DNA of 64,000 nucleotides, from assembly GCF_036850765.1 (NCBI RefSeq), contig NC_089493.1:193892706-193956705 (forward strand). The letters run 5' to 3'. Source of the DNA: Saccopteryx bilineata. Its lineage: Eukaryota > Chordata > Mammalia > Chiroptera > Emballonuridae. Positions 22,624 through 33,594 of this stretch are shown in pieces; the first letter of the stretch is position 1, and each line of letters begins with the position of its first letter. Below the pieces are notes generated by a model. That model was not told where the DNA came from and did not search any database. It worked only from the letters and a program-made list of their open reading frames with translations. The position numbers were made by a program, and so were the translations under genes.

Positions 22624-23256
22624 AGCCAAGGCACGGCGAACTGCTGACCACGGGCCAAGTCTGGCCCCACTGTCTGTAACCACACGGCCTGTGAGCCAAA
22701 GTGCTTTAAAAAAAAAAATTGAAATGGTTGAAAAAAAAATCAAAACACGAATAATTGCAAAATAAACGTGAAAATTATCTGAAGTTTTACATTGCAAAAG
22801 TAGGGTGACCAACTCTCCCTGCGTGCCAAGGAACAGCAGCATTCCCTGGACGCTGGACATTTGGTGCTCAGAGCAGGGCGCTTCCAGGTAACCACCAAGT
22901 GGGTCGCCGCGACAGCCGCCCCTCGGGTTGCCGGGTACGACGTAGGGTGTGTGACATTAGAAATTCAGATAAACATTGAATGCTTCTTTTTGTATAAATA
23001 TGCCCGAGAGATTGCATTAGATGATCTTATACTAAAAAAGGCATTTGTTGTTTATATGCAGTTTACATTTCATTGAGTGCCCTAAAATTTTGTTCAAGGC
23101 AACCCACGGCTCCGGCCACACCTGTTCACTTGCGTATTGTTGTCATCTACGGCTGCTTTTCTGCAGCGTTTGCCGAGTTGCCGCACGAACACGTGACCCA
23201 CAAAGCCTAAACGACTTCCGATCCAGCTCTTTACAAAAAAGGTGTGCCAACCCCTG
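22624..23256 (+). repeat. ancient hAT-Charlie-like element, interrupted
   Basis: The left half (gcgaactgctgaccacgggcc ... gaaatggttgaaaaaaaaatc ... cgtgaaaattatctgaag) and the right half (gcgtattgttgtcatctacgg ... acccacaaagcctaaa ... gtgtgccaacccctg) match the two parts of an old mammalian hAT element. That element normally reads 'gcaaactgtggcccgcgggcc ... gtttgccgacccctg'. A ~280-bp foreign insert separates the halves. No transposase frame survives. Confidence 0.72.
22801..23083. repeat. ancient palindromic MITE-like insert inside the hAT element
   Basis: The insert starts AGGGTGACCAACTCTCC and carries the pieces 'gaaattcagataaacattgaatg' and 'atactaaaaaaggcatttgttgtttat'. These are the two arms of an old near-palindromic mammalian DNA element, and the insert closes GAGTGCCCT. 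It is related to the fragment at 5125. It must have landed in the hAT copy after that inserted. Confidence 0.5.
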
Positions 23257-24689
23257 CTCTATCTGTAACTTAACTGCTCACAGTAACTTAACTCTCTTGG
23301 GCCAGTAGGCATGGACCCGGGGTGACCACGTGACCAATGAGACAAAAGAAGAGGTCGGCCGGGTGCGTCTGGGGAAGATTTTACACCCTGACAGCAGGGT
23401 CAGGGCGGCCCGTGGGAAAAGCCGTTTACATCCTATTCCCTCCTTCTTTCCGGTTTGGGAGGCTAGCGTATGAGAGTATGATGCTCGGAGCTGCAGCAAC
23501 CGCGTTGCAGCATGAGGAAAAAACTTGGCCTCCGCAACCAGGATGGGGTGAGGTAAAGAACCCGGTATCCCTGAGGGGTCACCTGCCCCGAGACGGGGAT
23601 TATTAAAATGAGGGTTTACGAAGTGGGTTTGGGAGAAAAAATATTACACCATTATTTTCATAAACCTTGAACTGAACAATCAGTATTCTCTTCAATAATG
23701 AAATGTAGGCAACAATCCACGGGAGTATTAGCCGTACCCGAAACTTTGTTGCCTTATTGTCCATCCTCTGGGCCCCAGAGATTTATGTGTCCATCACACA
23801 CGCATTCACTCATTGAACCCATCCCAACATCCCCCAAAGGACTCAACTCATTACAGAACCAACTCAACGTTCAAAATCTCTAAACTCTTATCAGCTCAGA
23901 AGTCTCCAATTGTATCATCTACATCAGGTATGGGTAAGGGCTATCTATGGCTGTGCTCTATCCTGGGACAAAAAATTCCTCGTCATCTCCGGACCTGTGA
24001 AACTAGAAAGCAAGTTGTCTGTTCTCCAAATGCAATGGGGAGACCGGCGTGAGGTACCGTGAGAGACACTCCCGTTGGACACGGGAGAAAACGAGAGGGG
24101 GGAAAATGGAGTCACCCGTCCCCAGCCATTTGGAAATCCAGCTAGGAAAGCGTTAGGTTTCAAGGCCCTGGAGTAATCACTGTGGCTCCTGGTCCTGCCC
24201 TCGGAATTATTCCTCCTTTTTTCTTGAAGGGCAGCAAGTATTTACAGCTGAGTCGTTTCATCAGACGGGTCTTTTGCCTGTAGAATTTTGGGACAGGGAG
24301 AGAGCGTGTGGTATTCAACAAGCATAGCAGTTAATCAGCTCCGGAGAGTTGCTACCGTGTGGGAACGCCAGGCCGACATGGCCAGACCGTAGGATATTTT
24401 CGAGAGAAGCTAGAAATCTGAATGTTTGGGTGATACCTCCCAATACGCACAGAGTGGTAACTGATTTATATCTTAAACATCATCCTGTGAAGGCCGACCA
24501 ACACTATACGGGTCAGACAAAATCTGTCTGTTGGAAGATGCAGGCCGTAGGCCATCTGGCTGCAACCCCTCTGTTCATTGGGAAGGACAAACAGTGTGGA
24601 CGCGGTTCTATCGGAAAATAGGAGGCCACGTGCCATTTTACAGCGGGCAGGCACCGGATCGGGTCTGGGTAGTAGGAAGATCACTCTAG
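23257..24689. other. intergenic stretch, nothing recognised
   Basis: No exon, RNA gene or named repeat was identified. The sequence is mixed, with an AT-rich portion at about 23600-23700. Confidence 0.4.
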
Positions 24690-24881
24690 CAGGGGTCGTC
24701 AAACTTTTTATAAAAACCGCCCACTTTTGCAGTGCTGGTCAACCTGGTCCCTACCGTGCAACCAAACAGCGCCGCGATTGGCCCATCATGAAAGCTGGAA
24801 CGCCCACTAGTGGGCGGTAGGGACCAGGTCTACCAGCACTGCAAAAGTGGGCGGTTTTTATAAAAAGTTTGACGACCCCTG
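24690..24881. mobile_element. near-palindromic MITE (hAT-like ends), 192 bp
   Basis: The first and last 50 bp are perfect reverse complements, beginning CAGGGGTCGTCAAACTTTTT. The match extends to about 67 bp with two mismatches, and only some 58 bp of non-palindromic centre remain. The CAGGGG...CCCCTG ends suggest hAT, but the flanking 8-mers (CACTCTAG and CGAGAGCG) do not match. The inner arm (cctggtccctaccgcccac) is shared with the element 87 bp downstream. Identical arms imply recent origin. Confidence 0.88.
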
Positions 24882-24967
24882 CGAGAGCGACATGGGGGTC
24901 AGAGAGAGAGGCAGCGTTGAAGAGGCGCCCACTGGCCAGGTAAAAAGCTACTGTAATCATCTAGAAT

Positions 24968-25325
24968 CAGTGGTAGTCAACCTGGTCCCTATCGCCCATT
25001 AGGGGGCGTTCCAGCATTCATGGTGGGCGGTAGCGGAGCAACCAAAGTATAAATAAAAAGATAGATTGAACTAGAGTAAGTTGTTTTTATAAAGATTTAT
25101 TCTGCCAAACTTAGCGAAAATCCGACATAAAGTACTTGGTAAGGAATTATTATTATATGCTTTAACTTGCTGTAACTCTGCTTTATAAATTTTATAAAGT
25201 AAAGTTATCATACTTCCCTACTTTATAAATCACCATGACTGTGGAACCGGTGGGCGGTTAGAAAATTTTACTACTAACAGAGATACAAAAGTGGGCGGCA
25301 GGTATGAAAAGGTTGACTACCCCTG
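24968..25325. mobile_element. hAT-like non-autonomous transposon, 358 bp
   Basis: It begins CAGTGGTAGTCAACCTGGTC and ends AAAAGGTTGACTACCCCTG, short imperfect inverted repeats of hAT type. The interior is AT-rich (aaagtataaataaaaagatag, ataaattttataaagtaaag) and non-coding. TCTAGA occurs at both flanks, but displaced by one or two bases, so the duplication is not exact. It shares 'cctggtccctaycgcccaytag' and 'aaaagtgggcgg' with the palindromic MITE at 24690, which is probably a deletion derivative of this family. Confidence 0.83.
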
Positions 25326-25439
25326 CTCTAGATAATGAAAGCAGATCTCTGATCACAGCATCCGCAGTGGAAAGAGAAGAACTGTCACAAAGCCCATTTA
25401 GGAGACGGAATAAATAGGAGAAGTCAGGGGACTGACTCA

Positions 25440-25562
25440 CCGTGTTTCTCCTCCTAGACTGTGAGCCCCACGAGGCTAAGCTCTTGCTCTGCTTTGTTCT
25501 CTACTGTGTCCCCCAATGCCTAGAGGCAGGCATTCCATAGGCATGTGCCAGTTTCATGAATG
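25440..25562 (+). repeat. L2 3'-end fragment
   Basis: 'ctagactgtgagccccacgagg', a 'ctactgtgtcccc' block and 'aatgcctagaggcagg' match the L2 3' terminus on the plus strand. Confidence 0.75.
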
Positions 25563-26795
25563 ATTCCGTTCCAGATGACCGGATGGAGAGGGGTGGCCAT
25601 TACTGAGACGGGGGATGCTGGAGATGGGAGAGGATGAACTCACCAGCTGGAGGTGTCCCGGGAAGCCGCTGTATGAGTTCAAAGAGAGATCAGATCTCTG
25701 AACGGACACGCCTTTGAATCCCATGGTTGTGGGTGACACGGTCTCTCTTTCTCGCCTCTCTGGAACTTGGGGGCTGCCGGATAGGAACGTGACGAATGTT
25801 CATGCTTCTTCCCAAGCTGGTGGAGACGCAGTGATGGGCCAGGCGCTGTTGATAGCGTGGGGGTGGAGCTTCCAGGCGAAGGGGACCGGCATTGCAACGT
25901 CCCCACTGGACCCCAGTGACGAATGCATTCTCCACTCCAATGTGCACGTCACTCAGAACCACTCTCACAACTCCTTACAGAACTAATTTGGGGGAGGGGG
26001 GCTACATCTTGCCTTGATTGATAGCCCCCAAAGACCAGAACTATGAAGAATTGGGAATTGGCATCTAAACAACCTACAAACATTTAAGGAAACCTACAGT
26101 AGCTGAACCTCGATGACCCAGGATCCAAAAGGGTGCTGGACGGCCGTGTCGTCCTGGCTGGGAAGGGGACACAGGCATGTGAGGGTCTGCCCTCTGCAAG
26201 CTGTACCCAGAGCTAGGCGTTCTACGGATCCCCTTAAAAGACAAAACACTCTGCACGATTCCTACCGTTTGTGTTTTCCGGACGCCCTGAGCCTCGGGGA
26301 GGTTCCGAGGCTCACTGACCTACAGGTAGGAAGCTTCCAGGGTCTGAACCCACACCTGCATTTCTCCAGAGCCCTGGCCTCCTGCTGCCCCACACGATAT
26401 CCCACCCAGCTTTTCTCAAACTGAGAAGTTCACTTGTCCCCGGGGTCTGCGGCCCAAGCATGTCAGTTTTCAGGCATTAGTTCTCCTCTCTGGCCTTTCT
26501 CTCCCATTAGACTGGGTCGCAGCCGCTTTCTTCCAAATCAACACACAGCCCTGACATTGGGTTAGGCTCCCTCTGCGGGGGCAGTCGGCACTTGGAGCCC
26601 TGGCTGCTAAAAGCCTTCCTGAAAATGTCTCTTCTTGTCACAGGGCTTTGGGAGAAAACGAAGCAGAGGCGGTGCCTGCCTCACCCCCTCCAGATCCCTG
26701 ACTCAGACCCTCCGCCCCCCCCCACGCCACCCCCCCTACCTCGCCCATGCCCCCAGATCGCCAACGTCAGCACCAGGAGCTCTGAGAAGTTCACC
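25563..26795. other. intergenic stretch, nothing recognised
   Basis: No gene was seen. A C-rich tract lies at 26708-26735. The remainder has no repeat that I can name. Confidence 0.4.
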
Positions 26796-27015
26796 CACGT
26801 TAGCACCGGGATTGGAAATCAAAGGTACGCTATTTTTGGACCTGACTTCAATCATTTTCCCTTGGAACCTCCTCAAGGCCAAGAGAGCAAATAATTTAAT
26901 GTGATTAGATTGGGGGGAAAAAATCCCAGAAATTGGCCTGTTTATACACCTTGGCACCATTTTTGACAAGGGTATGAGAGTAATCAAAATAAATGGACTT
27001 GGCCGAGTGGGTGTG
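26796..27015. promoter_or_regulatory. candidate conserved noncoding element (sequence character only)
   Basis: This unique AT-rich block contains AATAATTTAATGTGATTAGA, GACTTCAATCATTTTCC and GAGTAATCAAAATAAATGG, with several ATTA/ATCA homeodomain-type cores. It lies between GC/C-rich segments. This is an inference without alignment. Confidence 0.3.
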
Positions 27016-27965
27016 AAGTGTTCCATTGACTGGGGCCTGGAATGCCGCCGTCCCCCCCCCCAACCCGACCCTCACCCCCCACAGTGGGGGATCAGGGACA
27101 AAGGCTCCTTGCTGAGAGGGAGCCTCAGAGGGAAATTCTCCGCACTCTCCATCACCTGCTTGGGATCTCATTTGGGTGCAGAGGCCTGGCATCTGGCCAA
27201 GCTGCCCTGCCACCGAGGTCTCTAGACAATGGGTATGTTCCCACTTGGTAGGTATTTTTTAGGGTTCCTGCTCATAACAGTTGCGGCCTCAGGGACCTCT
27301 CAGATCTTTGTTAACCTGTCTCCTGTTCCTCTGCCGCCCCTTGCTGGGTGTACAGGGGCCTGGGAAAGGTCCAGAAGAGGACCCCCCCCCCTCTTTCCCG
27401 CCCCTCCTGTAGCTGCTGCAGCTCTGGGTGCCCCATCTCAAGCCCACACCACTGCCCTGGCTTTCTCTCCTTGGCCTTCAGTCTCTCCTCCTGCCCACCT
27501 GTGGCTGCCCCGAAGGACCACCTTGCCCCTGCTGGAGGCCGCGCTCCTCCCCAGCGGCTCTGTCCGCTCGAACCCTGGAGAGGGATAAGGCCTGGGCCAT
27601 GGGAGTCCTTGGGCATCCAAGCTGCACTGAGACCCCCGCCCAGCTGTCCGGCCTGGGTTCCCTCTCAGGACCGGAACTCCACACTGAACACCCCTGCACT
27701 CCCCCAGGGGTGCCGGCCCTGTGCTCAGGCAGTCCCTGCTCTGTCGGGGAAAGTGTTTAAAAATCCAGTAAGACCCTAGAGGATACTATGAAAAGGGAAC
27801 GCCCGTACCCCATACGTAACCTTTTGGGTTCGTTTCCAGCCTTTTCCTTACAAGAAATAAATCACTGCAAGTAAAACTGAATTTCCCTTAACCATCTACC
27901 TCCCATTTTCACCCCGTCCTTCCTTCCAAGAAGCAAAAACCACCCCAAAGGGGAGGGGAGGGGCA
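27016..27965. other. GC-rich intergenic stretch
   Basis: Long open frames occur on both strands but have no domains and no splice support. C runs occur at about 27050-27061 and 27383-27392. No gene is called. Confidence 0.4.
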
Positions 27966-28125
27966 AAAAAAAAAAACCAGATAGAAGGTGACGGAAGACA
28001 ATTTGACTTTGGGTGAGGGGTATGCAACATAATCAAATGTCAAAATAACCTGGAGATGTTTTCTCTGAACATATGTACCCTAATTTATCAATGTCACCCC
28101 ATTAAAATTAATAAACCCATCCCAG
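27966..28125 (+). repeat. L1 3'-end fragment
   Basis: 'gaagacaatttgactttggg', 'atgcaacataatcaaatgtc' and 'acctggagatgttttctctg', then 'caccccattaaaattaataaa', are the 3' end of a mammalian L1 in order. The ending is A-rich. Confidence 0.72.
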
Positions 28126-28220
28126 CAGCTCACATCTCAAACCTTCACACCTACGTGTATGAATGGAATCCATCATCTCACCCACAGATAGGTATTTTTC
28201 TTAAAAAAGAACGTCCTGTG

Positions 28221-28619
28221 GGCCCTGGCCGGTTGGCTCAGCGGTAGAGCGTCGGCCTGGTGTGCAGGGGACCCAGGTTCGATTCCCAGCCAGGGCATAT
28301 AGGAGAGGCGCCCATTTGCTTCTCCACCCCGCCCCACTCCTCCCTCTCTGTCTCTCTCTTCCCCTCCCGCAGCCGAGGCTCCATTGGAGCAAAGATGGCC
28401 CGGGCGCTGGGGATGGCTCCTTGGCCTCTGCCCCAGGTGCTAGGGTGGCTCTGGTCATGGCAGAGCAACGCCCCAGAGGGGCAGAGCATCGCCCCCTGGT
28501 GGGCAGAGCATCGACCCTGGTGGGCATGCCGGGTGGATCCCAGTTGGGTGCATGCGGGAGTCTGTCTGACTGTCTCTCCCCATTTCCAGCTTCAGAAAAA
28601 TAAATTTTTTAAAAAAAAT
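28221..28619 (+). mobile_element. bat tRNA-derived SINE, long-tail family, young body type
   Basis: This is a complete copy: head GGCCCTGGCCGGTTGGCTCA (A-box), 'cccaggttcgattcccagcc' (B-box), CT linker, and the 'ccattggagcaaagatggccc' body. It ends with 'gggagtctgtctgactgtctc' and an A-rich tail. The unit 'gggcagagcatcgccccctggt' is duplicated in tandem near 28479-28522, a private change. Its good agreement with the copy at 46422 suggests recent activity. Confidence 0.95.
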
Positions 28620-29029
28620 GAGTTTTTAAGACATTTGTGCTGCTTCGCTGGCACCCAGGAATGAGCGGGCGGCGTTCCCTCCAGAGCCTGCCAGTGACCC
28701 TGCCGGAGTGCACCTGGGCGGTGGGACCCTGGTGGTGGCCTTTGTGGAACAAGGCCTAAAAGACCGTGCGGGAAGGCAAATCCACCACCCTCCACGCCCT
28801 CGCTTCCTATGTTGCTCTGAGTCGTAAGCGACTGGTTTTCCACTCTAATGCCAATAGAGAAAAGAATAGCCTATTGTGTTAGGAGTTTTTTCAGAGCAGA
28901 ATTTAGTAGTATTGCCCTGACTCCTTTGGTTAATGGAAACTGTTACTCAATTCAATGCAGCAGGTTTTAATGAGAGTCGACCCTGTGTCAGGCACTGTGA
29001 CATCTCCCTCATAACAACCTAGGGACAGT
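28620..29029. other. intergenic stretch
   Basis: No gene was seen. The end (about 28968-29025, 'cctgtgtcaggcactgtgac..') is a weak MIR-like match on the minus strand. Confidence 0.4.
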
Positions 29030-29086
29030 ATTATATTATTATTATTATTATCATCATCATCATCATTATTATTACTATTACTAGAG
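29030..29086. repeat. (ATT)n(ATC)n microsatellite
   Basis: Trinucleotide units ATT, then ATC, then ATT/ACT run for about 55 bp. Confidence 0.93.
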
Positions 29087-29504
29087 GCCAACTAGTACAG
29101 TCAAAAGAAACTGGACCAGTCACTTCCTGGGGACAGCCATGCCTGAAGCCAGCAGTTGGCCTATAGTTTTCATGATCGTCACCAATACGTTCCCCCTTTG
29201 TCCCCTACGTGGGTTGGATTGAGTTTCTGTAGTTGCGACGCCAGACCTAAGAGTGAGCCCGTCCAGCCTCGCAGGTGCTGGTGAGACCGTTAGCCAGGGA
29301 AGAGCCACGCTGGTGCCCCGAGAGTCGCTTGGAAAATGGCTGTTTCCTTTCTGTCCCTTTTGCAGATTATGCACAAGTTCGTGAACCAGCCCACCTACTC
29401 CGCTTCCAAGCCTCTGCTCACCCGCAGCATGACCTTGGGGGACATCGTCTCTCTCGGTGCCTCAAATGTCCCAGCAGGAAAGTGGCGATTGAACAGCATC
29501 TCCT

Positions 29505-29732
29505 GCCTGACCTGTGGTGGCGCAGTGGATCATGCGTCGACCTGGAAATGCTGAGGTTGCCGGTTCAAAACCCTGGGCTTGCCCAGTCAAGGCACATATG
29601 GGAGTTGATGCTTCCTGCTCCTCCCCCCTTCTCTCTCTCTTCTCTCTGTCTCTCTCTCTCTCACTCTCTCTCTCCTCTCTCTCTCTCTCTCTTCTCTAAA
29701 GTGAATAAATAAAAATAATTAAAAAAAAAAAA
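29505..29732 (+). mobile_element. bat tRNA-derived SINE, 'CCTGACCTGTGGTGGC' family
   Basis: The head GCCTGACCTGTGGTGGCGCA, the B-box-like 'ggttgccggttcaaaaccc', the CT-rich tract and the A-rich tail are all present. Perfect 14-bp duplications, GAACAGCATCTCCT, lie at 29491-29504 and 29733-29746. It is a recent and complete insertion. Confidence 0.96.
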
Positions 29733-29746
29733 GAACAGCATCTCCT

Positions 29747-31310
29747 TCACAAAGATGGTCATGAGCTAAGGGTCCCATGTATACACACACGGAAAATGCC
29801 TTCCCCACTAATCTCGTGCACTGTGAAAACCCAGCCCAGGTTGGCACCTACTCTAATTATATGTAATATATAATAAGATATTCATGTATTCAGGGGCAAG
29901 AATCCAAGCCAGGCACTCATTCGAAAGCCTGGCTTCTCCCTGACACATCACGGCGGCCTCTGTTGGGCCAACGCGGCGGAGCGAGCCTGTCTCCCCCTTT
30001 TCCTGTGTTCCCGAAACCGGAGCAGCCTGTTTAGTTTACGTTCCTCTCACTGAGCTGTTGAGGGTGGCCGTCCGTTGACTGGGCGCTGGGACGCTGGTGG
30101 TGACACCAGTGTCCGTTACCTTCGATGCCTTTGGAAGCTGTGCCCCAGATGAGCCCCTCGGATCCCTTTCCTTCCCGACCTCCGCAGACACCACACGCAT
30201 CTCAGATTCCCCTTCTCACCGCGCGCCCCCCCCCCCCACTTAAAACCCCTGTGGTTAGCGATGGAGGGAAAGAAAATGATGTTTAGCATCTCCTTTCTCA
30301 TGAAAAAATAAAATGAAATAAAATGGGGGCAATCATCTCTCCAGAGCGGCTGCCCAAGGCATCTCACCTTCCCTGCCGGCTTCTGGAGGTGTCAGCCTGG
30401 GCTGGCCGAGGCAGAGGCAGAGGCCGTGACTAGCTAGCATGGCCCTCCTCCGCCTCTGGGCCCTGGAGAATCCCCGTGGGCCAGTGAGGGGAGACAGCAC
30501 CCCAGCCGAGAGGGGGTTGAACGGTGAGAAAGCGGGCCAAAGCTCAGGCTTCGTGTGCATCCGCCTAGCACACAAACGGCCCTGGAGTCCTCCTCAAGAT
30601 TCTGAGAGGGGTAACCCAACCTCCCCTGGCCCGAAATGCATGCACGGGTTGGCCTGTGTGCGCGCGGGCGTCCCAAACGTCACCGTGGAAGGAGTTTTAT
30701 GAAACGTGAGCCAGCAGAGTCCTCCGTTGCCCTGGCAAAGGTCTGCCTCCAGCTCACCCTAGAAATGAACTCACGTGAAAAATGACTGAGTCAGCCTTCG
30801 GGGCCGTCCCCCGAGGACGGGGCCCGGGGATTTGAGGGGAGTCCACATATATGAAGTGACGGGTGAACTGGAGCAATTATCTGGTGACTCTGATTAATGT
30901 GGACAGCTGGGGCAGGAATCCGGCTTCTCGGCCTCCTGGGTAGTGAGGACACAGAGAGTCTGAAACGGACGTCACACCTGCACACCTTCTAATGTGTTTG
31001 TTCCGAGGCCCCTGGAGGACTTTCCTTCCCCTGGACAATGGCATGGTGCGCCCTCACCACCGCTGCCATTATGACTGAGAACCCGAGAGCCTCCCATGCG
31101 CCCCGGGCCCTGGGCTAGGCAACACACCCGTTTTATTTACACCTCCGTGTTCTGCGGTCTCGGGTGGGGAAGTCAAGGCCAATACTCACTGTGAGGTACG
31201 CGCAGCTGGTAAGAGAAGGCGGGTCTATGTTTTGGTTGCTTTTCACATTCCACTTTTTTTTTTTTCCCTTCTTCTTTTTGAAAAGCACACACGGACCAGG
31301 GTTTCTTTTC
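29747..31310. other. intergenic stretch
   Basis: No gene was recognised. A C run lies at 30227-30238 and a T run at 31253-31265. An AT-rich unique island at about 30840-30905 contains GAGCAATTATCTGG and CTGATTAATGTGG homeodomain-type cores and could be a small conserved element. A weak MIR-like match lies near 31100-31210. Confidence 0.4.
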
Positions 31311-31321
31311 AGCATAAAATA

Positions 31322-31918
31322 CAGTGTGTCCGTAAAGTCATGGTGCACTTTTGACCGGTCACAGGAAAGCAACAAAAGACGATAGAAATCTGAAATCTGC
31401 ACCAAATAAAAGGAAAACCCTCCCGGTTTCTGTAGGATGATGTGGCAGCATGTGCGCATGCACAGATGATGACGTAACATCGTGTATACAGCGGAGCAGC
31501 CCATGGCCATGCCAGTCGAGATGTGGACGGTACAGAGGAAAGTTCAGTGTGTTCTGTGGCTCGCTAAATTCAAATCCGTGACCAAAGTGCAATGTGAATA
31601 TCGGCACGTTTATAATGAAGTGCCACCACAAAGGAATAACATGACTCGGTGGGATAAGCAGTTGAAGGAAACCGGCAGTTTGGTGGAGAAACCCCGTTCT
31701 GGTAGGCCATCAGTCAGTGACGAGTCTGTAGAGGCTATACAGGATAGCTACCTAAGGAGCTCTAAAAAATCTGTGCGTGAGCCCACATCGAACTGCACTG
31801 AATAGGTATGAAACTGGGAGAGTTTTCCTTTTATTTGGTGCAGATTTCACATTTCTATCGTCTTTTGTTGCTTTCCTGTGACCGGTCAAAAGTGCACCAT
31901 GACTTTACGGACACACTG
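31322..31918 (+). mobile_element. mariner-type transposon, internally deleted, 597 bp
   Basis: The element lies between TA dinucleotides (31320-31321 and 31919-31920), the Tc1/mariner duplication. Its ends, CAGTGTGTCCGTAAAGTCAT and the reverse complement, continue as inverted repeats for about 109 bp with only three mismatches. Such long matching arms could fold the transcript into one hairpin. The centre holds an open frame for the transposase DNA-binding part only. High arm identity suggests a recent insertion. Confidence 0.93.
31482..31805 (+). pseudogene. mariner transposase remnant, DNA-binding N-terminus only
   Basis: A 107-residue frame with its own ATG lies between the long inverted repeats. 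Recognisable mariner landmarks are QRKVQCVLWLAKFKSVTKVQ (first helix-turn-helix), the RWDKQLKETGSLVEKPRSGR linker (second domain start and GRP-like hinge) and KKSVREP near the end. The usual protein is about 340-350 residues. The whole catalytic DDE/D part is missing, so the product could not cut DNA. A later in-frame ATG about seven codons in gives a start closer to the normal protein. The frame is uninterrupted, and whether it is expressed is unknown. Confidence 0.82.
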
Positions 31919-31920
31919 TA

Positions 31921-32740
31921 GTATCACTCCCTCTCGCTCCTGACCTTCCTTCCCAAACTATCCTATGTCGATACCAGCACAAAGCACTGCCTATGCCTAC
32001 GCACGGGTATCTCCGCCTTTTGCACAAATGGCAAAAATCCTTCTACCACTTGCATTTTCAAAGCAGGTTCTTATAGAAACTTGTCAGGCCTAGATAAAAG
32101 TCAGCAGAGGAGGACCCAGGATCCCCATGTGTCCCTCGGTGGGCTTTACCAAACACGTCCTCCGGGGCCTGTCTGGTATATCCTATACCATCTCCTCCAC
32201 TCACCTCCGACCTACCCCACCCTGCCCTGGACTGTTTTGAAGTAAACATCAAACATATTTTAACAGTAAATAATTCAAGTTGTATATCTCAATGCTCAAG
32301 ATTTCTTTTTTTTAAAATATACACATAATACAATGATCATACCTTTAAAAAACAACAACAATAAACCCACAAGTCCTTACTGTGCCTTGCAGATAATGCC
32401 GCAGTCCACCACACACTCCACATAACCACGAGGGTGCCATGATGGCCCGTGTCCTGTGGGCCAGCGTTTATGTCCTGGACAACCTTTGGTTACTATTAAG
32501 TTGAACAATATAGAATCATCAGTACTGGAGCACTTTTGACCTACAAAACAAACAAAACCCAAACTGCCATATGGTTCCGCGAGACAACAGGCAATGTGGC
32601 CAGGAGCACCCGTGTGCCTGTCTCGATCGGGAGTGTGGCTATCAAAGAAACGCCTAACAGGGGACTATCCGTGGTAGGATACCAGCGCTCCCACCGAGGA
32701 CTTGGTGACCCAAGAAACAAACAAGACAGAATCCTCCTCG
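31921..32740. other. intergenic stretch, nothing recognised
   Basis: No gene or clear named repeat was found. The AT-rich part around 32240-32370 may be ancient repeat material. Confidence 0.4.
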
Positions 32741-32744
32741 TGTT

Positions 32745-33205
32745 CTTTGCCTTGGCTTCCAAACTCCCTCCGTGTCCACTCAGTTTGCCTGCAAGGTGAT
32801 CACCCGTCCCTCCGATTGTGTCACTTTCCCTGCGCGAAACCTTCCCCTCCCGTGGCGCCTCACTGCCCTCAGGATAAAAAACCAACTCTCCCTCACCTGG
32901 CATCTGAGCGCTTTCACAACCTGGCCCGACCTGTCTTTCTTGCCCATTTCAGTCACTTTCCTAATTTTCAGCCATGCTGGTTGACTCACCATCGCTCAAA
33001 CAAACCAACCTTAGGATAAAATGTTTGTGCCTTTGCCCAAGTACTTCTTCTACTTGAAATGTCCTTCCTCTAGTCTCTGGTTAGAAAACTCCTATCCATC
33101 CTTCAAGACCCAACTCCACTGCACCCTTCTGGGGAAACCTGGTCTGAGCCTTCCAGGCAGAGAGTCGGGCACCTCCCTCTCTGTAGATAACTCTATAGTC
33201 CACAG
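32745..33205 (+). repeat. L2 fragment, ~460 bp
   Basis: 'cactgccctcaggataaaaaacc', 'acctggcatctgagcgctttc', 'gtgcctttgcccaagtac' and 'catccttcaagacccaactcc' follow the order of the L2 3' region on the plus strand. The frames in it are broken. Confidence 0.78.
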
Positions 33206-33594
33206 ACAACCCTCTGCGCTAGGTCTGAGGTTTGCTTGTCTGTGATATCCAGGAAGGCATTGCTCGCTCTCCTGACCAGCAAACTCATGCATCCAACACG
33301 GATTTGCAACCCAATAGATAAAAAGAATTGTGTGTCCTGGATTCAAACAGCTCCAAAGCCCAGTGCTCTGTTCCCCTGCAGGTTCAAATTGTAACCAAAC
33401 CCAGAAAAACCAAAGGCGCTTGCACAAACCAGTTTGTAGTAAACATATTATTTAAGACGAACAAAGAGAATTGAGCCTTAGGGTCCAGGAATACCTCACC
33501 AGGCCACCTGTGCTTTGGGATGCAGAGAGGGAGTAAACAGAGCTATGAAAGGAAGGGAAGGCCCTCCCCTCCCCACCAGAAATAAAAATGTGAT

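Noticed and set aside
22315..22860. 181-codon open frame on the minus strand
   Set aside because: It crosses the ancient hAT fragment and a poly-A/T stretch and has no domain, no splice sites and no conserved start.
28221..28300. tRNA gene-like sequence with A- and B-box
   Set aside because: It is the head of a SINE with a CT linker, body and A-rich tail. The same applies to 9143, 9581, 15889, 18876, 29505, 41919, 46422, 51219 and 52042.
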